Of a DNA stretch of 20,767 nt, positions 7,899-15,698 are shown piece by piece. The notes below the pieces were generated by a model. The model ran no database searches and was not told the DNA's origin. It saw only the letters and a list, made by a program, of their open reading frames with translations. Where the stretch lies: assembly GCA_964516845.1 (NCBI GenBank), contig CAZEXP010000041.1:1-20767 (forward strand), written 5' to 3'. Origin of the DNA: JAPEKQ01 sp964516845. GTDB taxonomy: Bacteria; Joyebacterota; Joyebacteria; Joyebacterales; Joyebacteraceae. How positions within the stretch are numbered: the stretch's first letter is position 1; each line of letters begins with the position of its first letter. The translations under genes were made by a program, and so were the position numbers.

Positions 7899-8288
7899 CT
7901 ACTGACCTCCGCCGCACAGCAGCTCGCTGACCGACCACTCCGCGTCGAGCCAGAGCCCGAGTACCTTCGTGCCCGGGAAGCTCGCTGCCAGGAGCCGGAC
8001 CGACGTCTCGAGCTGTTCGCGCTGTGTCTCATCGTCCGCGGGATTCCCCGCACAGTCGACGTGCGCCGCGACGGCGATGACCTTCGAGCCATGCTTGTTC
8101 ACGGAGATGTCGACTCGACGAAGGATCGACGCACTCTCGAGCGACTCCCAGTCCCCCGCCAGCACGCGAACCGGACCGGCCTCCGTGACCGAGTCCACAT
8201 AGGGCACGTCATAGCGCTCGCGGAGGTAGTTGATCACCGGAAGCTGGACACGCCCATCCATGCAGTTGACCGTTGTGACGAACAGCAA
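7899..8288 (-). CDS. Putative beta-carbonic-anhydrase-like zinc protein (Pro_CA_2 type)
   Basis: 129 residues. Two hallmark motifs occur in the right order: CMDGR (Cys9, Asp11, Arg13) near the N-terminus and AHVDCAGNP at 75-83 (His76, Cys79). These match the Cys-His-Cys zinc site and the Asp/Arg dyad of beta carbonic anhydrases, but the protein is much shorter than classical enzymes (about 200 residues), fitting the short putative group called Pro_CA_2 (PF20393). The likely activity is CO2 hydration in the cytosol, but activity of this group is not shown to my knowledge. The start is TTG at 8288, with AAGGAA nine bases upstream; no ATG or GTG is available in frame nearby. It follows the methyltransferase gene by 18 bases, same direction. 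A C-terminal CGGGQ adds one more cysteine at 125. Confidence 0.78.
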   Translation of the reverse strand: MLFVTTVNCMDGRVQLPVINYLRERYDVPYVDSVTEAGPVRVLAGDWESLESASILRRVDISVNKHGSKVIAVAAHVDCAGNPADDETQREQLETSVRLLAASFPGTKVLGLWLDAEWSVSELLCGGGQ

Positions 8289-8306
8289 GATCGCCCATTC
8301 CTTCCG

Positions 8307-9239
8307 TTACGAACCCGTTCGATTCTTCGACGCCAGGACGTAGATGACCCACGGCGCGATCTCCGTCTCGCTCCCCCAATCGACCCCCTCGTCGCCGGTC
8401 GCAAGAGGACGCTCCGTCGCGACGACCTCGAGACCTGCCTCATCGTACAGCCTGAGATAGTCCTCGTGCTCCCACACGACGTCCTCGACAGGCCGCCTGT
8501 CATCGACGTCGAGCATCACGATGCGCACCAGATCTCCCGTCCGCGCTTCCTTGTTCTCCGGAAAGTCCTTCGTCGAGAACGATGCCCACTCGTTGACGTA
8601 GATCTCGGGTGATGAGACGAGATTGATGATGCGACCATCGGTGTCGAGGATATCACGCAGCTGCTTGAGAAGCAGAACCTTCTTCGGCGCGGTCGCGATG
8701 TTGTCGAACGTGAAGGTGGAGAGAACGAGGTCGAACTTCGATCCGGAGAGCGTGCTCAGATCGCCGTCAGGAATGACGCGGTAGTCGCCGCTCGGGTCTG
8801 CTGCGCGCGCCTCGGCCACCATCTGCTCCGAGACGTCGACACCTACCGACTTGAAGCCAAGCCCCTCCATGTACCGGGTCGACCGCCCCGTGCCACAGCC
8901 GAAGTCGAGTCCCCGCGTCCCGGTGACATGCTGCTCGACGAGCGCTCGCAGATCGCGAAACGCGAGGTGATACGTCCCGGGGAACTCCAGCGCCGCGTAC
9001 GCCCGCGCGCGGATCGCGTCCTCGTAGACGTTCTCGGTGAGCACCTTCTTCGCCGCGCGCCGCATCGACAGAGAGCCGAGCGTCGCCAGTGCTGCGGCGA
9101 TCGGAAAGAGAAAAGCCCCTATGAGAACGGGTGTCGATCGGTCGCCACCGATCAGCCTCCACATGTACATGATCGTGACAAGCCAGAACGCACCTGCGGA
9201 GAACAGCATCGGTTTCCAAGACTGCGTCTGCCGCTCCAT
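8307..9239 (-). CDS. Membrane-anchored SAM-dependent methyltransferase
   Basis: 310 residues. Two hydrophobic segments at about 11-30 and 38-58 form a hairpin anchor in the inner membrane; a class I methyltransferase domain follows from about 85 to 305. Motif I is LDFGCGTGRS at 111-120, with a following GVDVSEQM acidic loop about 24 residues later, and FDLVLSTFTFDNI corresponds to motif post-II. These are the SAM-binding elements; the substrate is not visible. The ATG at 9239 sits three bases after the stop of the preceding methyltransferase gene, whose last codons provide GAAAGG as a ribosome-binding site, so the two are translationally coupled. A lipid, quinone or small lipophilic substrate would fit a membrane-anchored enzyme, but this is inference. 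The catalytic fold looks complete. Confidence 0.85.
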   Translation of the reverse strand: MERQTQSWKPMLFSAGAFWLVTIMYMWRLIGGDRSTPVLIGAFLFPIAAALATLGSLSMRRAAKKVLTENVYEDAIRARAYAALEFPGTYHLAFRDLRALVEQHVTGTRGLDFGCGTGRSTRYMEGLGFKSVGVDVSEQMVAEARAADPSGDYRVIPDGDLSTLSGSKFDLVLSTFTFDNIATAPKKVLLLKQLRDILDTDGRIINLVSSPEIYVNEWASFSTKDFPENKEARTGDLVRIVMLDVDDRRPVEDVVWEHEDYLRLYDEAGLEVVATERPLATGDEGVDWGSETEIAPWVIYVLASKNRTGS

Positions 9240-9242
9240 CTG

Positions 9243-9812
9243 CTAGCCTTTCTTCGAAGTCTTCCACACCTCTTCGGTGGGCCACTTCCTCGCCCACTCG
9301 TAGTCGAAGTACGGGTAGGTTGTTGTCGCGCCCTCGGGCGCCTGGATCTCTATGAGGTCCTCGATCTGGAATCCGGACCGACGCAGGAGCCGAACCCATT
9401 TCGCCGGGTCGGCCCAGATGCAGACGCCGTACTCCGAGATGGCGAAATCGAAGCTCTCATCAGGCAGCGGAACGGTCTCGGCGTTCCCGTGGATGAGAGG
9501 GAACTCGATGCCGTGTTCCTTCTGGAGCCGGCGCGCTGTGGCGAGTTGGGCCTCGGAGTTGTCGATCCCGACGACCCGCGCCCCACGCCGCGCCAACCAC
9601 GCGGACACATAGCCCGTGCCGCACCCGAGCTCGATGGCGTCCTTCCCGTCCAGTTCGTCGGGAAGGAGTCGCAGCTCCGATTCCGGCACACCCCAGACGC
9701 CCCACGACGGCTCGACCGTCGCCCAGTTCCGCTCGCCGGCCACCTCGAACTCGGCGGCCATCACACTCCAGGCCTCGCGATTGCGCAGGACGTAGTCGGG
9801 CAGCTCACTCAT
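9243..9812 (-). CDS. SAM-dependent methyltransferase, probably with an internal deletion
   Basis: 189 residues. It begins with a class I methyltransferase core: motif I AIELGCGTGY at 59-68, GIDNSEAQL at 82-90, and FDFAISEYGVCIWADP at 121-136. From my memory of the family (about 270 residues in actinobacteria and others), WADP is followed by roughly 75-80 residues carrying an ARLLRPGG segment before a conserved WIRLLR-GF-EDLIE-APEGATT region. Here residue 136 runs straight into KWVRLLRRSGF (138-148), and the final region AREW/EVW is present. So the middle beta-strand and helix (about positions 9399-9407) appear missing in frame. It may be inactive, a real shortened variant, or a mis-assembly. 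The ATG at 9812 has a GGGGAT site upstream and a promoter candidate at 9928-9956. Confidence 0.8.
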   Translation of the reverse strand: MSELPDYVLRNREAWSVMAAEFEVAGERNWATVEPSWGVWGVPESELRLLPDELDGKDAIELGCGTGYVSAWLARRGARVVGIDNSEAQLATARRLQKEHGIEFPLIHGNAETVPLPDESFDFAISEYGVCIWADPAKWVRLLRRSGFQIEDLIEIQAPEGATTTYPYFDYEWARKWPTEEVWKTSKKG

Positions 9813-9927
9813 GGGATCCCCGCTGATTCCACACGGACTGAATGGCAGGATGCCGTCCGCTCACAGCACGCTTCCGCGTTCCCCAAGCTCAGAACGCAGG
9901 ATTCGGAGTTTGGATTTGTCGATGGTG

Positions 9928-9956
9928 ATTCTACAGGTGAGTGTTCATCCCGGCAA
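9928..9956 (-). promoter_or_regulatory. Candidate sigma-70 promoter for the two methyltransferase genes
   Basis: On the minus strand TTGCCG (9951-9956) and TAGAAT (9928-9933) are separated by exactly 17 bases, about 115 bases upstream of the ATG at 9812, in the 179-base gap after the flavodoxin-like gene. Each box is a moderate match to consensus; the spacing is ideal. Confidence 0.4.
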
Positions 9957-9991
9957 GCTCGACGCCTGGCGAAGAACGAATGATGGCTCCG

Positions 9992-10462
9992 CTATACCGC
10001 GCCGTCCTCACTCTTCCGCGCAAACTCCTCCGCCCACTTCCGTGCGACACCCGCGTCGGTCTTGTCCTCGAGCTTCCCGGGACCGAGTGGCACCTTGCCG
10101 GGGAACGCGTCATGCATCACCGGCGAGAGCCCGTTCCTCTGCACCAGCGGGTCGAGGAACTTCTTCCTCGCCTCGTCGGGCGTGTCGATCGCCATTGCGC
10201 TCGAGAGAAATATCCCCAGTCGCTTGCCCTTGAGGTCGTGTCTGGCAAGGAACGACTTGCCCTTGCGATAGACCATGAACATCCGGACGCCGGTCCCGAG
10301 CACGACGCTCGAGTATCCGGAGAGGTCGCCGACCTTCTCACGCTTCAGGTCCACGACGTCCACTTCGCGTCCTTTCGACCTGAGCGTCTCGGCGATGACG
10401 TTCGCGTACATCTCGGTCGCTCCGCCCGCCGTCACGTGTGCTATTAGCGTCTTGCCCTGCAT
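9992..10462 (-). CDS. Flavodoxin-fold (HemG-like/Flavodoxin_5) protein
   Basis: 156 residues. The N-terminus has a first strand KTLIAHV and the phosphate-binding loop TAGGATEMYA (11-20), the flavodoxin T-x-x-G-x-T pattern that binds the FMN phosphate. A second strand VVLGTGVRM (about 53-61) with an aromatic-rich 61-65 segment and GKRLGIFLSS (79-88) follow, typical of Flavodoxin_5/protoporphyrinogen-oxidase-like proteins. It is likely a cytosolic FMN redox carrier or menaquinone-linked oxidase; no C-terminal membrane domain is seen. HemG itself is about 180 residues and acts in heme synthesis, but no heme genes are near, so I do not name it. ATG at 10462 was chosen for its AGGAGG ten bases upstream; a longer TTG-started reading from 10501 would contain that site inside the gene. 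Arg and Lys residues at the C-terminus suggest no sorting signal. Confidence 0.8.
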   Translation of the reverse strand: MQGKTLIAHVTAGGATEMYANVIAETLRSKGREVDVVDLKREKVGDLSGYSSVVLGTGVRMFMVYRKGKSFLARHDLKGKRLGIFLSSAMAIDTPDEARKKFLDPLVQRNGLSPVMHDAFPGKVPLGPGKLEDKTDAGVARKWAEEFARKSEDGAV

Positions 10463-10561
10463 CGGTTCTGCGCCTCCTGAGACGAACACACTCGGGGACA
10501 ATCTCTTCCATGCAACACACTGAGGGTATCACATCTTCGGCGTGGGTGTCCGCCGACCCCC

Positions 10562-11626
10562 TCAGATGTCCTCGGACAGAGTCACCGCGAACTCGCATGC
10601 ATCGTCACCCTTGAGCACCGACCGGACGATCTCCATGCCGACGGGATGTCCGGTGGCGCCTTCCCACTGGCGTCGGAACCACCCCGCTCCACAGTAGCAG
10701 AACGTCGTCGGCATGCCGTCGTCAAGATGCTCGCGGACGAGCGGACAGAAGCAGTACGCCTTCCGCCGCTCGGCATCGGTCTCCGCCTTGTCGTACGCCG
10801 CCTGGTCGCGCGGCCTCTTCGTCGAATAGATGATGCGCCCATCGCGCCGCGGCCGGTCGCCCCAGCCCGGGTCGGCGTCCATGAAATCGAGGACGGCGTC
10901 GATCGCGCACAGTCCATCACCCGTCTCAGCCTTCGCCGCTACGTAGACGTCACTGAGCTTCCGGACCTGCGCCTCGGGGAACACGTGGGCACAGCTCGAG
11001 AGGATGTCGCAACGCTGCCCCTCGGTAGCGACAGTATCGATCCGTTCGACGGCCGCCTTCACCCGGAAGAAGCGCTCGTCCACCGTCGCATCGATGCTGA
11101 TCCCGTCAGCGCCCGCCATCACGCGCACGGCGACATCGTCCCCGAGGACGCGCGCGGCGTGCCTCGCGAGAAGCGCGTTCCAGGAGTGGATCACGAACTG
11201 GATCTCGACCTGACCGTCCGCGGCGTCCCAATCCTGGTAGACCTCGCGGCAGAACTCGTCCGAGATGATCCCAAGCTTCGACGCGTGTCCGTACAGCGTG
11301 CCGTAGCTCTCCCCGATCTTGTCGGCCGGACCGGAGTGGACGAGCGAGAGGACCTCCATCCCGGGAAGCGCTCTCGTCGTCACAACCCCATCCTCCACGT
11401 CACCGGAAACGGGGACGCAGATCTCCGCGTCGTACCCTTCCTTCACGCTCGTGACGAACTGGATGACGCAGAACGGCTGGCCATCGATGACCTCCGCGGG
11501 GACGCGCTGCCGGAGTTCGCGCAGCGCCTCGCGGATACCGTCGCGCCCGTCCAGCACGCGCCGAAACCCGGCGACCCTGATCTCCTCGAAGCGTCGGTGT
11601 TCGACCCGGGGCGTCTCGAACTCCAT
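10562..11626 (-). CDS. GyrI-like effector-binding domain fused to a Cys-rich domain
   Basis: 354 residues. The N-terminal ~150 residues look like a GyrI-like/AraC-effector (PF06445) fold: conserved opening VAGFRRVLDG, the strand DAEICVPVSG (66-75) and a closing YQDWDAADGQ...EIQF pattern (130-143). Such domains bind small molecules. The C-terminal ~190 residues are a separate domain with cysteines at 206, 212, 240, 292, 294, 310, 312 and 344, including CFC, CYCG and GDDACEF (340-346), which resembles a domain I recall as DUF6144-like and the V4R-type CxF ligand-binding pattern. The Cys pairs could hold a metal or Fe-S. No DNA-binding domain is present, so this is a ligand-sensing or enzymatic protein rather than a regulator by itself. 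ATG at 11626 has GAGGAGG eight bases upstream. The PliI-like gene upstream ends 24 bases before. Confidence 0.75.
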   Translation of the reverse strand: MEFETPRVEHRRFEEIRVAGFRRVLDGRDGIREALRELRQRVPAEVIDGQPFCVIQFVTSVKEGYDAEICVPVSGDVEDGVVTTRALPGMEVLSLVHSGPADKIGESYGTLYGHASKLGIISDEFCREVYQDWDAADGQVEIQFVIHSWNALLARHAARVLGDDVAVRVMAGADGISIDATVDERFFRVKAAVERIDTVATEGQRCDILSSCAHVFPEAQVRKLSDVYVAAKAETGDGLCAIDAVLDFMDADPGWGDRPRRDGRIIYSTKRPRDQAAYDKAETDAERRKAYCFCPLVREHLDDGMPTTFCYCGAGWFRRQWEGATGHPVGMEIVRSVLKGDDACEFAVTLSEDI

Positions 11627-11650
11627 GTGCCTGCCCTCCTCAGAACGACA

Positions 11651-12271
11651 TCAGATAGGCGATATTGGTGTCAGGGCGTTTGCCCGTGGCTCGACCCAGG
11701 CGCCGGCCTCGAAGTCGTAGCGATACCCGAGCACACCACCGGATGGGCGCGCGTTCACGTCCCCGGATACGTAAACGGGGAATGTGCGGTAGAGCACACC
11801 GTCGACCACGCTGAATGCGTCATGCCCCATGAATCCATCACGCTGTCCGTCATCCAGAGGGACGAGCTCGATGCGCGTGAAGCCCGACCCGGTCGACGCG
11901 TACACGTGACAGGCACCGTACGAACCGCTTCCGGCGGATGTCATGGCGACGATGATATCGACCACATCGTCCCCTGTGACGTCATCGACCCACAACCCGG
12001 TGACCGTCCCCTCGCGCTCGCCGGTGATGTTCTCCACGTCGTCACCACCGTTCTCTCCCGCCGCCTGAACGACGATCGAGAGCGCGTACGTGCCGACCGA
12101 GGCGGGCTCGCCCGCAGGCACATCCAGCGTTGCTCTTGTCGCTCCGCCGCTCGCCTCGAACTGCGCGCCGTCGGGTGCATCATCGGCGGCGCACCCGCCG
12201 AGGAGAACGACAACAACGCAAGCCGCAGTGAAGAGCAACCAGCGTCCCATGATGCTGCGCACGGCCCTCAT
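11651..12271 (-). CDS. Lipoprotein, PliI-like (I-type lysozyme inhibitor family)
   Basis: 206 residues. An N-terminal signal with lipobox LGGC (Cys27) predicts a lipidated protein anchored in the membrane facing the periplasm or outside. The mature domain (about 60-195) is beta-rich with a SGSYGA loop (115-120) of the kind seen as the 'SG-x-x-Y' inhibitory motif of lysozyme inhibitors such as MliC and PliI, followed by a strand ending YRTFPVY (161-167) and by NARPSGGVLGYRY (173-185), a PliI-like segment. PliI proteins bind and block animal I-type lysozymes, or peptidoglycan-modifying enzymes. The start at 12271 was chosen over 12301 because GGAGG lies five bases upstream. It stands between a sulfotransferase-like and a GyrI-like gene and seems part of their operon. 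The target enzyme is unknown; family assignment is from motif pattern. Confidence 0.7.
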   Translation of the reverse strand: MRAVRSIMGRWLLFTAACVVVVLLGGCAADDAPDGAQFEASGGATRATLDVPAGEPASVGTYALSIVVQAAGENGGDDVENITGEREGTVTGLWVDDVTGDDVVDIIVAMTSAGSGSYGACHVYASTGSGFTRIELVPLDDGQRDGFMGHDAFSVVDGVLYRTFPVYVSGDVNARPSGGVLGYRYDFEAGAWVEPRANALTPISPI

Positions 12272-12334
12272 GCTCACCTCCGCTTCGCGAAGTACTCGCA
12301 ACGGATGATCTCGTTGCGTTCGTCCGTCGTCAGC

Positions 12335-13519
12335 TCACAGCTGCGCCTCCGCCGCGCACCCGAGCGGGAACCCTTCCGGCAGCATCTCCGCTCGCATGAT
12401 TCCGAGGATCGCCTCAGGTCGGTCGGGCACGGTCCTCGGATTGACGTACTCCCAGACGATGTCGCCCGCCGTCGTCACTTCGATGATCCTGCCCCCCTCC
12501 GATTCGGTGATGAGCGTGTTGCCGTTCGGCAGTCGCTGCTGCGCTCCGGCTCCCCGCGTGTAGAACCCCGGCGCCGTGTAGGACCAGACCACGTCGGCGG
12601 TATCCGGGTCGATCTCCAGGACTCGCGACTGCTGGCCGAGCCCGCTGTTGTCGAAGAGAAGGAGCCGCCCATCAACGAGCTGCGCTTCGTGCTGCATCCG
12701 CCACTCTCCGGTGCGGAGCCACTCGACCGTGCCCGTGCGAAGATCGAGCATCGCGATCGCGTCGAACGCGCGTATCGAGACGAGCGCCCGCTCTCCCCCA
12801 TCGACAATCTCGACCGAGTTCGTATGGAATATGTCCGGACCATCGGGCAGCCGCGACTCCTCGACCCACGACCGGTACTCGGAGGTCCGTTCGAACGCCC
12901 CGAGAATCGACACCCGCTCGAGTTCGCGGCCGTTCGCGTCCACGTGCACGAGCGCATCGTCGAGCAGCCAGGACCCATCGTGGATGCTCTCGCGCTTGAC
13001 CGGCACCCTGACAAGCACCCACAGCGAACCGTCGCTCTGCATATGGAAGTCGTGGTGGGCCTGGAGTTCGAGCGTCCACAGAAGCTCGGAGTCGGCGTTG
13101 ATCCTGACGAGCCGGTACGGGTCGCACGTGATGGCGATGAGATCCCCGTTCGGAAAGACGTGGACGCGCGCCCAGTAGTCGGAGCCGGGCCTGCTCCACG
13201 AATGCAGAATCGCGCCGTTCATTCCGATGAGAACGGCCTCGGGGCCCTTCGCAAACGTGAAGAGCGTTGGCCCCGCCGACGCGCGGGATGCGTCATACAC
13301 GAGCACGCCGCTCGACTCGGGAGCGGGCCCCCGCCCGTCGATGTAGCCAAGCGTGGCGAGCCGTTCGAGTTCACGCTGCTGTGACGGAGTGATATCGGTG
13401 GAATCGACCGGTGCGGACTCCAGCGCGCGGCCGCCGAAGGCGTGGCGCACCGCGAGCCAGGAACCAAGGGCGAGAATGCAGACAAGCAGAGCGAGGGATA
13501 TGAGCTTCCGCGGGGCCAC
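12335..13519 (-). CDS. Membrane-anchored arylsulfotransferase-family beta-propeller protein (copy 2)
   Basis: 394 residues, nearly the same length as the paralogue at 6244-7425. TM anchor at about 6-25, then a linker with RELERLATLGYIDG (49-62), then the propeller: HVFPNGDLIAI (120-130), HHDFHMQSDGSL (155-166), FHTNS (231-235), QHEA (276-279) and GAGAQQRLPNGNTLITES (323-340). All histidines that are shared with copy 1 are kept (155/156, 232, 277), consistent with a common active or binding site, though I cannot show that it transfers sulfate. GTG at 13519 is chosen as start: GGAGG lies 11 bases upstream, and this gives the same length as copy 1. An in-frame GTG at 13531 directly abuts the site and fits less well. 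The PliI-like lipoprotein follows 63 bases downstream. The last ~15 residues (PEGFPLGCAAEAQL) are unique to this copy. Confidence 0.8.
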   Translation of the reverse strand: MAPRKLISLALLVCILALGSWLAVRHAFGGRALESAPVDSTDITPSQQRELERLATLGYIDGRGPAPESSGVLVYDASRASAGPTLFTFAKGPEAVLIGMNGAILHSWSRPGSDYWARVHVFPNGDLIAITCDPYRLVRINADSELLWTLELQAHHDFHMQSDGSLWVLVRVPVKRESIHDGSWLLDDALVHVDANGRELERVSILGAFERTSEYRSWVEESRLPDGPDIFHTNSVEIVDGGERALVSIRAFDAIAMLDLRTGTVEWLRTGEWRMQHEAQLVDGRLLLFDNSGLGQQSRVLEIDPDTADVVWSYTAPGFYTRGAGAQQRLPNGNTLITESEGGRIIEVTTAGDIVWEYVNPRTVPDRPEAILGIMRAEMLPEGFPLGCAAEAQL

Positions 13520-13557
13520 GTCGTCACTCACCTCCTGACCACGGCGCGAGTACGCGC

Positions 13558-14794
13558 CTACCGGTACATTGCCTTGATCACACCCCACGTGCGCTGCTCG
13601 ACCGCGCTTCCACAGGCCGCGCACCCATCTTCCTCAGCCCCGACGAGCAGACTCCACGTCGCACCCGCGAGGCACGGAGAGTCAGCACAGAGCGAGAGAT
13701 CGTCTTCATCCACGTCACAGAAGAGCGGGTCGGCGTTCTCGATGTCATGGTAGTCGCCACAGAGCGCGTCACCGCCGGCGTTCTCGAAGACGAAGCAGTG
13801 ATGGATGCTCGGCACCCCACTGCCGGCATCGCAGCCAACGGGGAAGCCGTTCGGGGAGTACGCGAGGATGCAGTGCTCAAGCGCGGGTGCCCCGTCCACG
13901 CCGCACCATACCTGGTACTTGCTGTTCCCCACGAACGTGCAGCCGCTGATGACCGGGGCCGCTCCGAAGACGCAGTCGATTGCACCGGCCGCGCTCCACG
14001 CGCTGATGTTGCGGATGAACGTGCACCCCGTGATCGACGCCGGCTTGTCCTGCGAGATCCTCAACCCTCCGGCAGCTCCCGAAATGTTATCGACGAACAG
14101 GCAGTCCGTGATCGTGATGCTGGACTCCGTGACGTACATCCCTCCGGCTACGGTGTTGTAGCTGCCGTTAGCGCGGAACTCGCAGCCTGTGAACGTCGTC
14201 CCGTCGGAGTTGACGATATACGCTCCGTCCCCCTGTGAGGGCTCCCCTCCCGTGTTCTCCAGGAATAGACAGCCGACGACCTGTGGAGAGGCGAACTGGG
14301 AGAACAACCCGCCGCCGCTCTGCTCGGCGAAATTGTATCTGAATTCGGTCCCGACGATCAGCGGTGCGCTGCCTCCAAGGCAGGTCATCGCCCCGCCTCT
14401 CGGATAGCCCCTGCCGCCGTCCGGTGCGGTGTTCTGGACGAACTCGCAGTTGCGCACGACCGGCGAGGACGCGTCGCAGTAGATGCCGCCGCCCCCTGAG
14501 GGCGCGGCGCCGTCGGTGAACGTGCACTCCTCGAATCGCGGACTCGATCCTGCGATGCAGCAGGCNNNNNNNNNNNNNNNNNNNNNNNNNNNNNNNNNNN
14601 NNNNNNNNNNNNNNNNNNNNNNNNNNNNNNNNNNNNNNNNNNNNNNNNNNNNNNNNNNNNNNNNNGGCCGCGTCGATACCCTGCTGGATCGTCGGCTGTT
14701 CGGACGGAACGAGGACGGTGGCGCCCGCCGCAGCGCCTGCGACGACAACCACGACAACGAAGACCGCAAGAATCGTTAGCTTTCCATGCTGCAT
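13558..14794 (-). CDS. Secreted right-handed beta-helix protein, interrupted by an assembly gap
   Basis: One gene in two pieces. The 5' part (14666-14794) starts at an ATG after a GGGAGG site about eight bases upstream, encodes a signal peptide and a VPSEQPTIQQGIDAA segment that opens typical PbH1 repeat proteins. The 3' part (13558-14565) encodes about 336 residues of parallel beta-helix rungs with repeated C-x-F/FxxN patterns (e.g. CTFTDG, CEFVQN, CLFLEN, CEFRAN, CLFVDN), a C-terminal ADPLFCD...DSPCLAG segment, and an end TWGVIKAMYR. Between them 100 Ns hide an unknown length; the two parts are in different frames, so the gap size is a placeholder. It is likely exported and surface-associated or a carbohydrate-binding/lyase-type protein. 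No catalytic residues are visible. It lies 38 bases upstream of the sulfotransferase-like copy 2. Confidence 0.85.
14566..14665. other. Assembly gap of 100 Ns
   Basis: Exactly 100 unknown bases, the usual placeholder for a scaffold join. It lies within the beta-helix gene, between the N-terminal opening and the first visible repeats, a repetitive region that assembles poorly. The true length and sequence are unknown. Confidence 0.99.
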
Positions 14795-14942
14795 GCAGGA
14801 CCTCCCGTGCTCTGCCTGACTGTGCTCCGATTCGTACCTCATGGACGTCCGCATCGCACGGACTTGGGCGTCAGCGCTGAGACCGATCAACGCCAGTCTG
14901 ATGGTGATACATCGCACGTGGTCTCCTCAGAGCGCACAGGAA

Positions 14943-14965
14943 GAACCGATCTGTTATGCCGGTTC
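14943..14965 (-). terminator. Small hairpin just after the first beta-barrel gene
   Basis: GAACCG and CGGTTC form a six-base-pair stem with an 11-base loop, starting two bases past the stop at 14968. On the minus strand it is followed by TTCCTG, so it may be a weak terminator of the beta-barrel pair. The remaining part of the 173-base gap to the beta-helix gene shows no other clear signal. Confidence 0.35.
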
Positions 14966-14967
14966 GC

Positions 14968-15672
14968 CTAGAAGTAGATCGAGAGCCCTGCCGTCACGCC
15001 CTGGGAGTCGAATTCGAAGCTGTTGACGATCTCCTCCGCATGCAGCGTGTACTCGCTGTTCCCACCTTCTCTGTCGGAGTAGTCACGATACACGCCTCTC
15101 GTATATCCGACGGCCGCGCGATACTCCACGTGCAGGGCACACCACTCAACGGGAGCCCACTGGACACCCACGATCCCGCCCAGCCCGATGCCATACTCCG
15201 CGTCACGAGACCTGCTGTGTCTGGCCTCGTTCTCGTTGTTCTCCGAGAAGTAGAAGGAAGTACCCACGTTCTGCGAGTGCTTGACGCGGAGCTGAGGGCC
15301 GCCGCCCGCATAGAATGACACCCCGGACCCGCGATATGCGATCCACTCACATCTCAGATTGACGATGCTGTACCACTCCTCGACCGGAGCTGAGTCCTCC
15401 CCGGGGTTGCTCCCGGTTCCGCTCGCAGTCTGCTCCCCGCTGCTGTAGCTGAGATCGATCGTGGCTCCGAGCCTCCAGTCCACATCCGGCGACAGAGAGC
15501 GTCGATACGCAACGGTCGTCCCGTTGAAGGCCCCGAGCGAAAAACTCCCCCCCACACTGAACTGCAGGGCGCTCCCCAGCGGACGATCCCCCGCGGCGAC
15601 CTGCGCGGGACACAGGCACAGAAGCGCCAATACCAACGCAGCCGCCGTCAGACAATATCGTTTCATCACCAT
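14968..15672 (-). CDS. Outer-membrane beta-barrel protein (copy 1 of tandem pair)
   Basis: 234 residues. Residues 1-27 form a signal peptide (cleavage expected near QVAA). The mature protein alternates hydrophobic and polar residues in many amphipathic strands, such as TTVAYRRSL, VDWRLGATIDL, VSFYAGGGPQL, GLGGIVGVQWAP, CALHVEYRAAVGY, and ends VTAGLSIYF with a terminal Phe, the classical outer-membrane assembly signal. This fits a small OmpA/OprF- or OmpW-like eight-stranded barrel. The function (porin, adhesin or receptor) is not visible. ATG at 15672 has GGAGGAG eight bases upstream. It shares its order of motifs with the gene at 15699-16409 and lies 26 bases after it, so the two are a tandem duplication and probably one transcript. 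Confidence 0.82.
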   Translation of the reverse strand: MVMKRYCLTAAALVLALLCLCPAQVAAGDRPLGSALQFSVGGSFSLGAFNGTTVAYRRSLSPDVDWRLGATIDLSYSSGEQTASGTGSNPGEDSAPVEEWYSIVNLRCEWIAYRGSGVSFYAGGGPQLRVKHSQNVGTSFYFSENNENEARHSRSRDAEYGIGLGGIVGVQWAPVEWCALHVEYRAAVGYTRGVYRDYSDREGGNSEYTLHAEEIVNSFEFDSQGVTAGLSIYF

Positions 15673-15698
15673 GAGTTGCTCCTCCGCTTCCGCATGGT

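Noticed and set aside
12272..12334. Short coding-like tail (about 20 codons, TTDERNEIIRCEYFAKRR) before the PliI-like gene
   Set aside because: It has no start codon, and it is too short to call a gene; it may be a remnant of something lost.
10646..13384. A 912-codon open frame on the plus strand
   Set aside because: It lies antisense to four well-supported minus-strand genes, and its long openness follows from the strong G/C third-position bias of those genes. Its product is Arg/Asp/His-rich with no recognisable domain.
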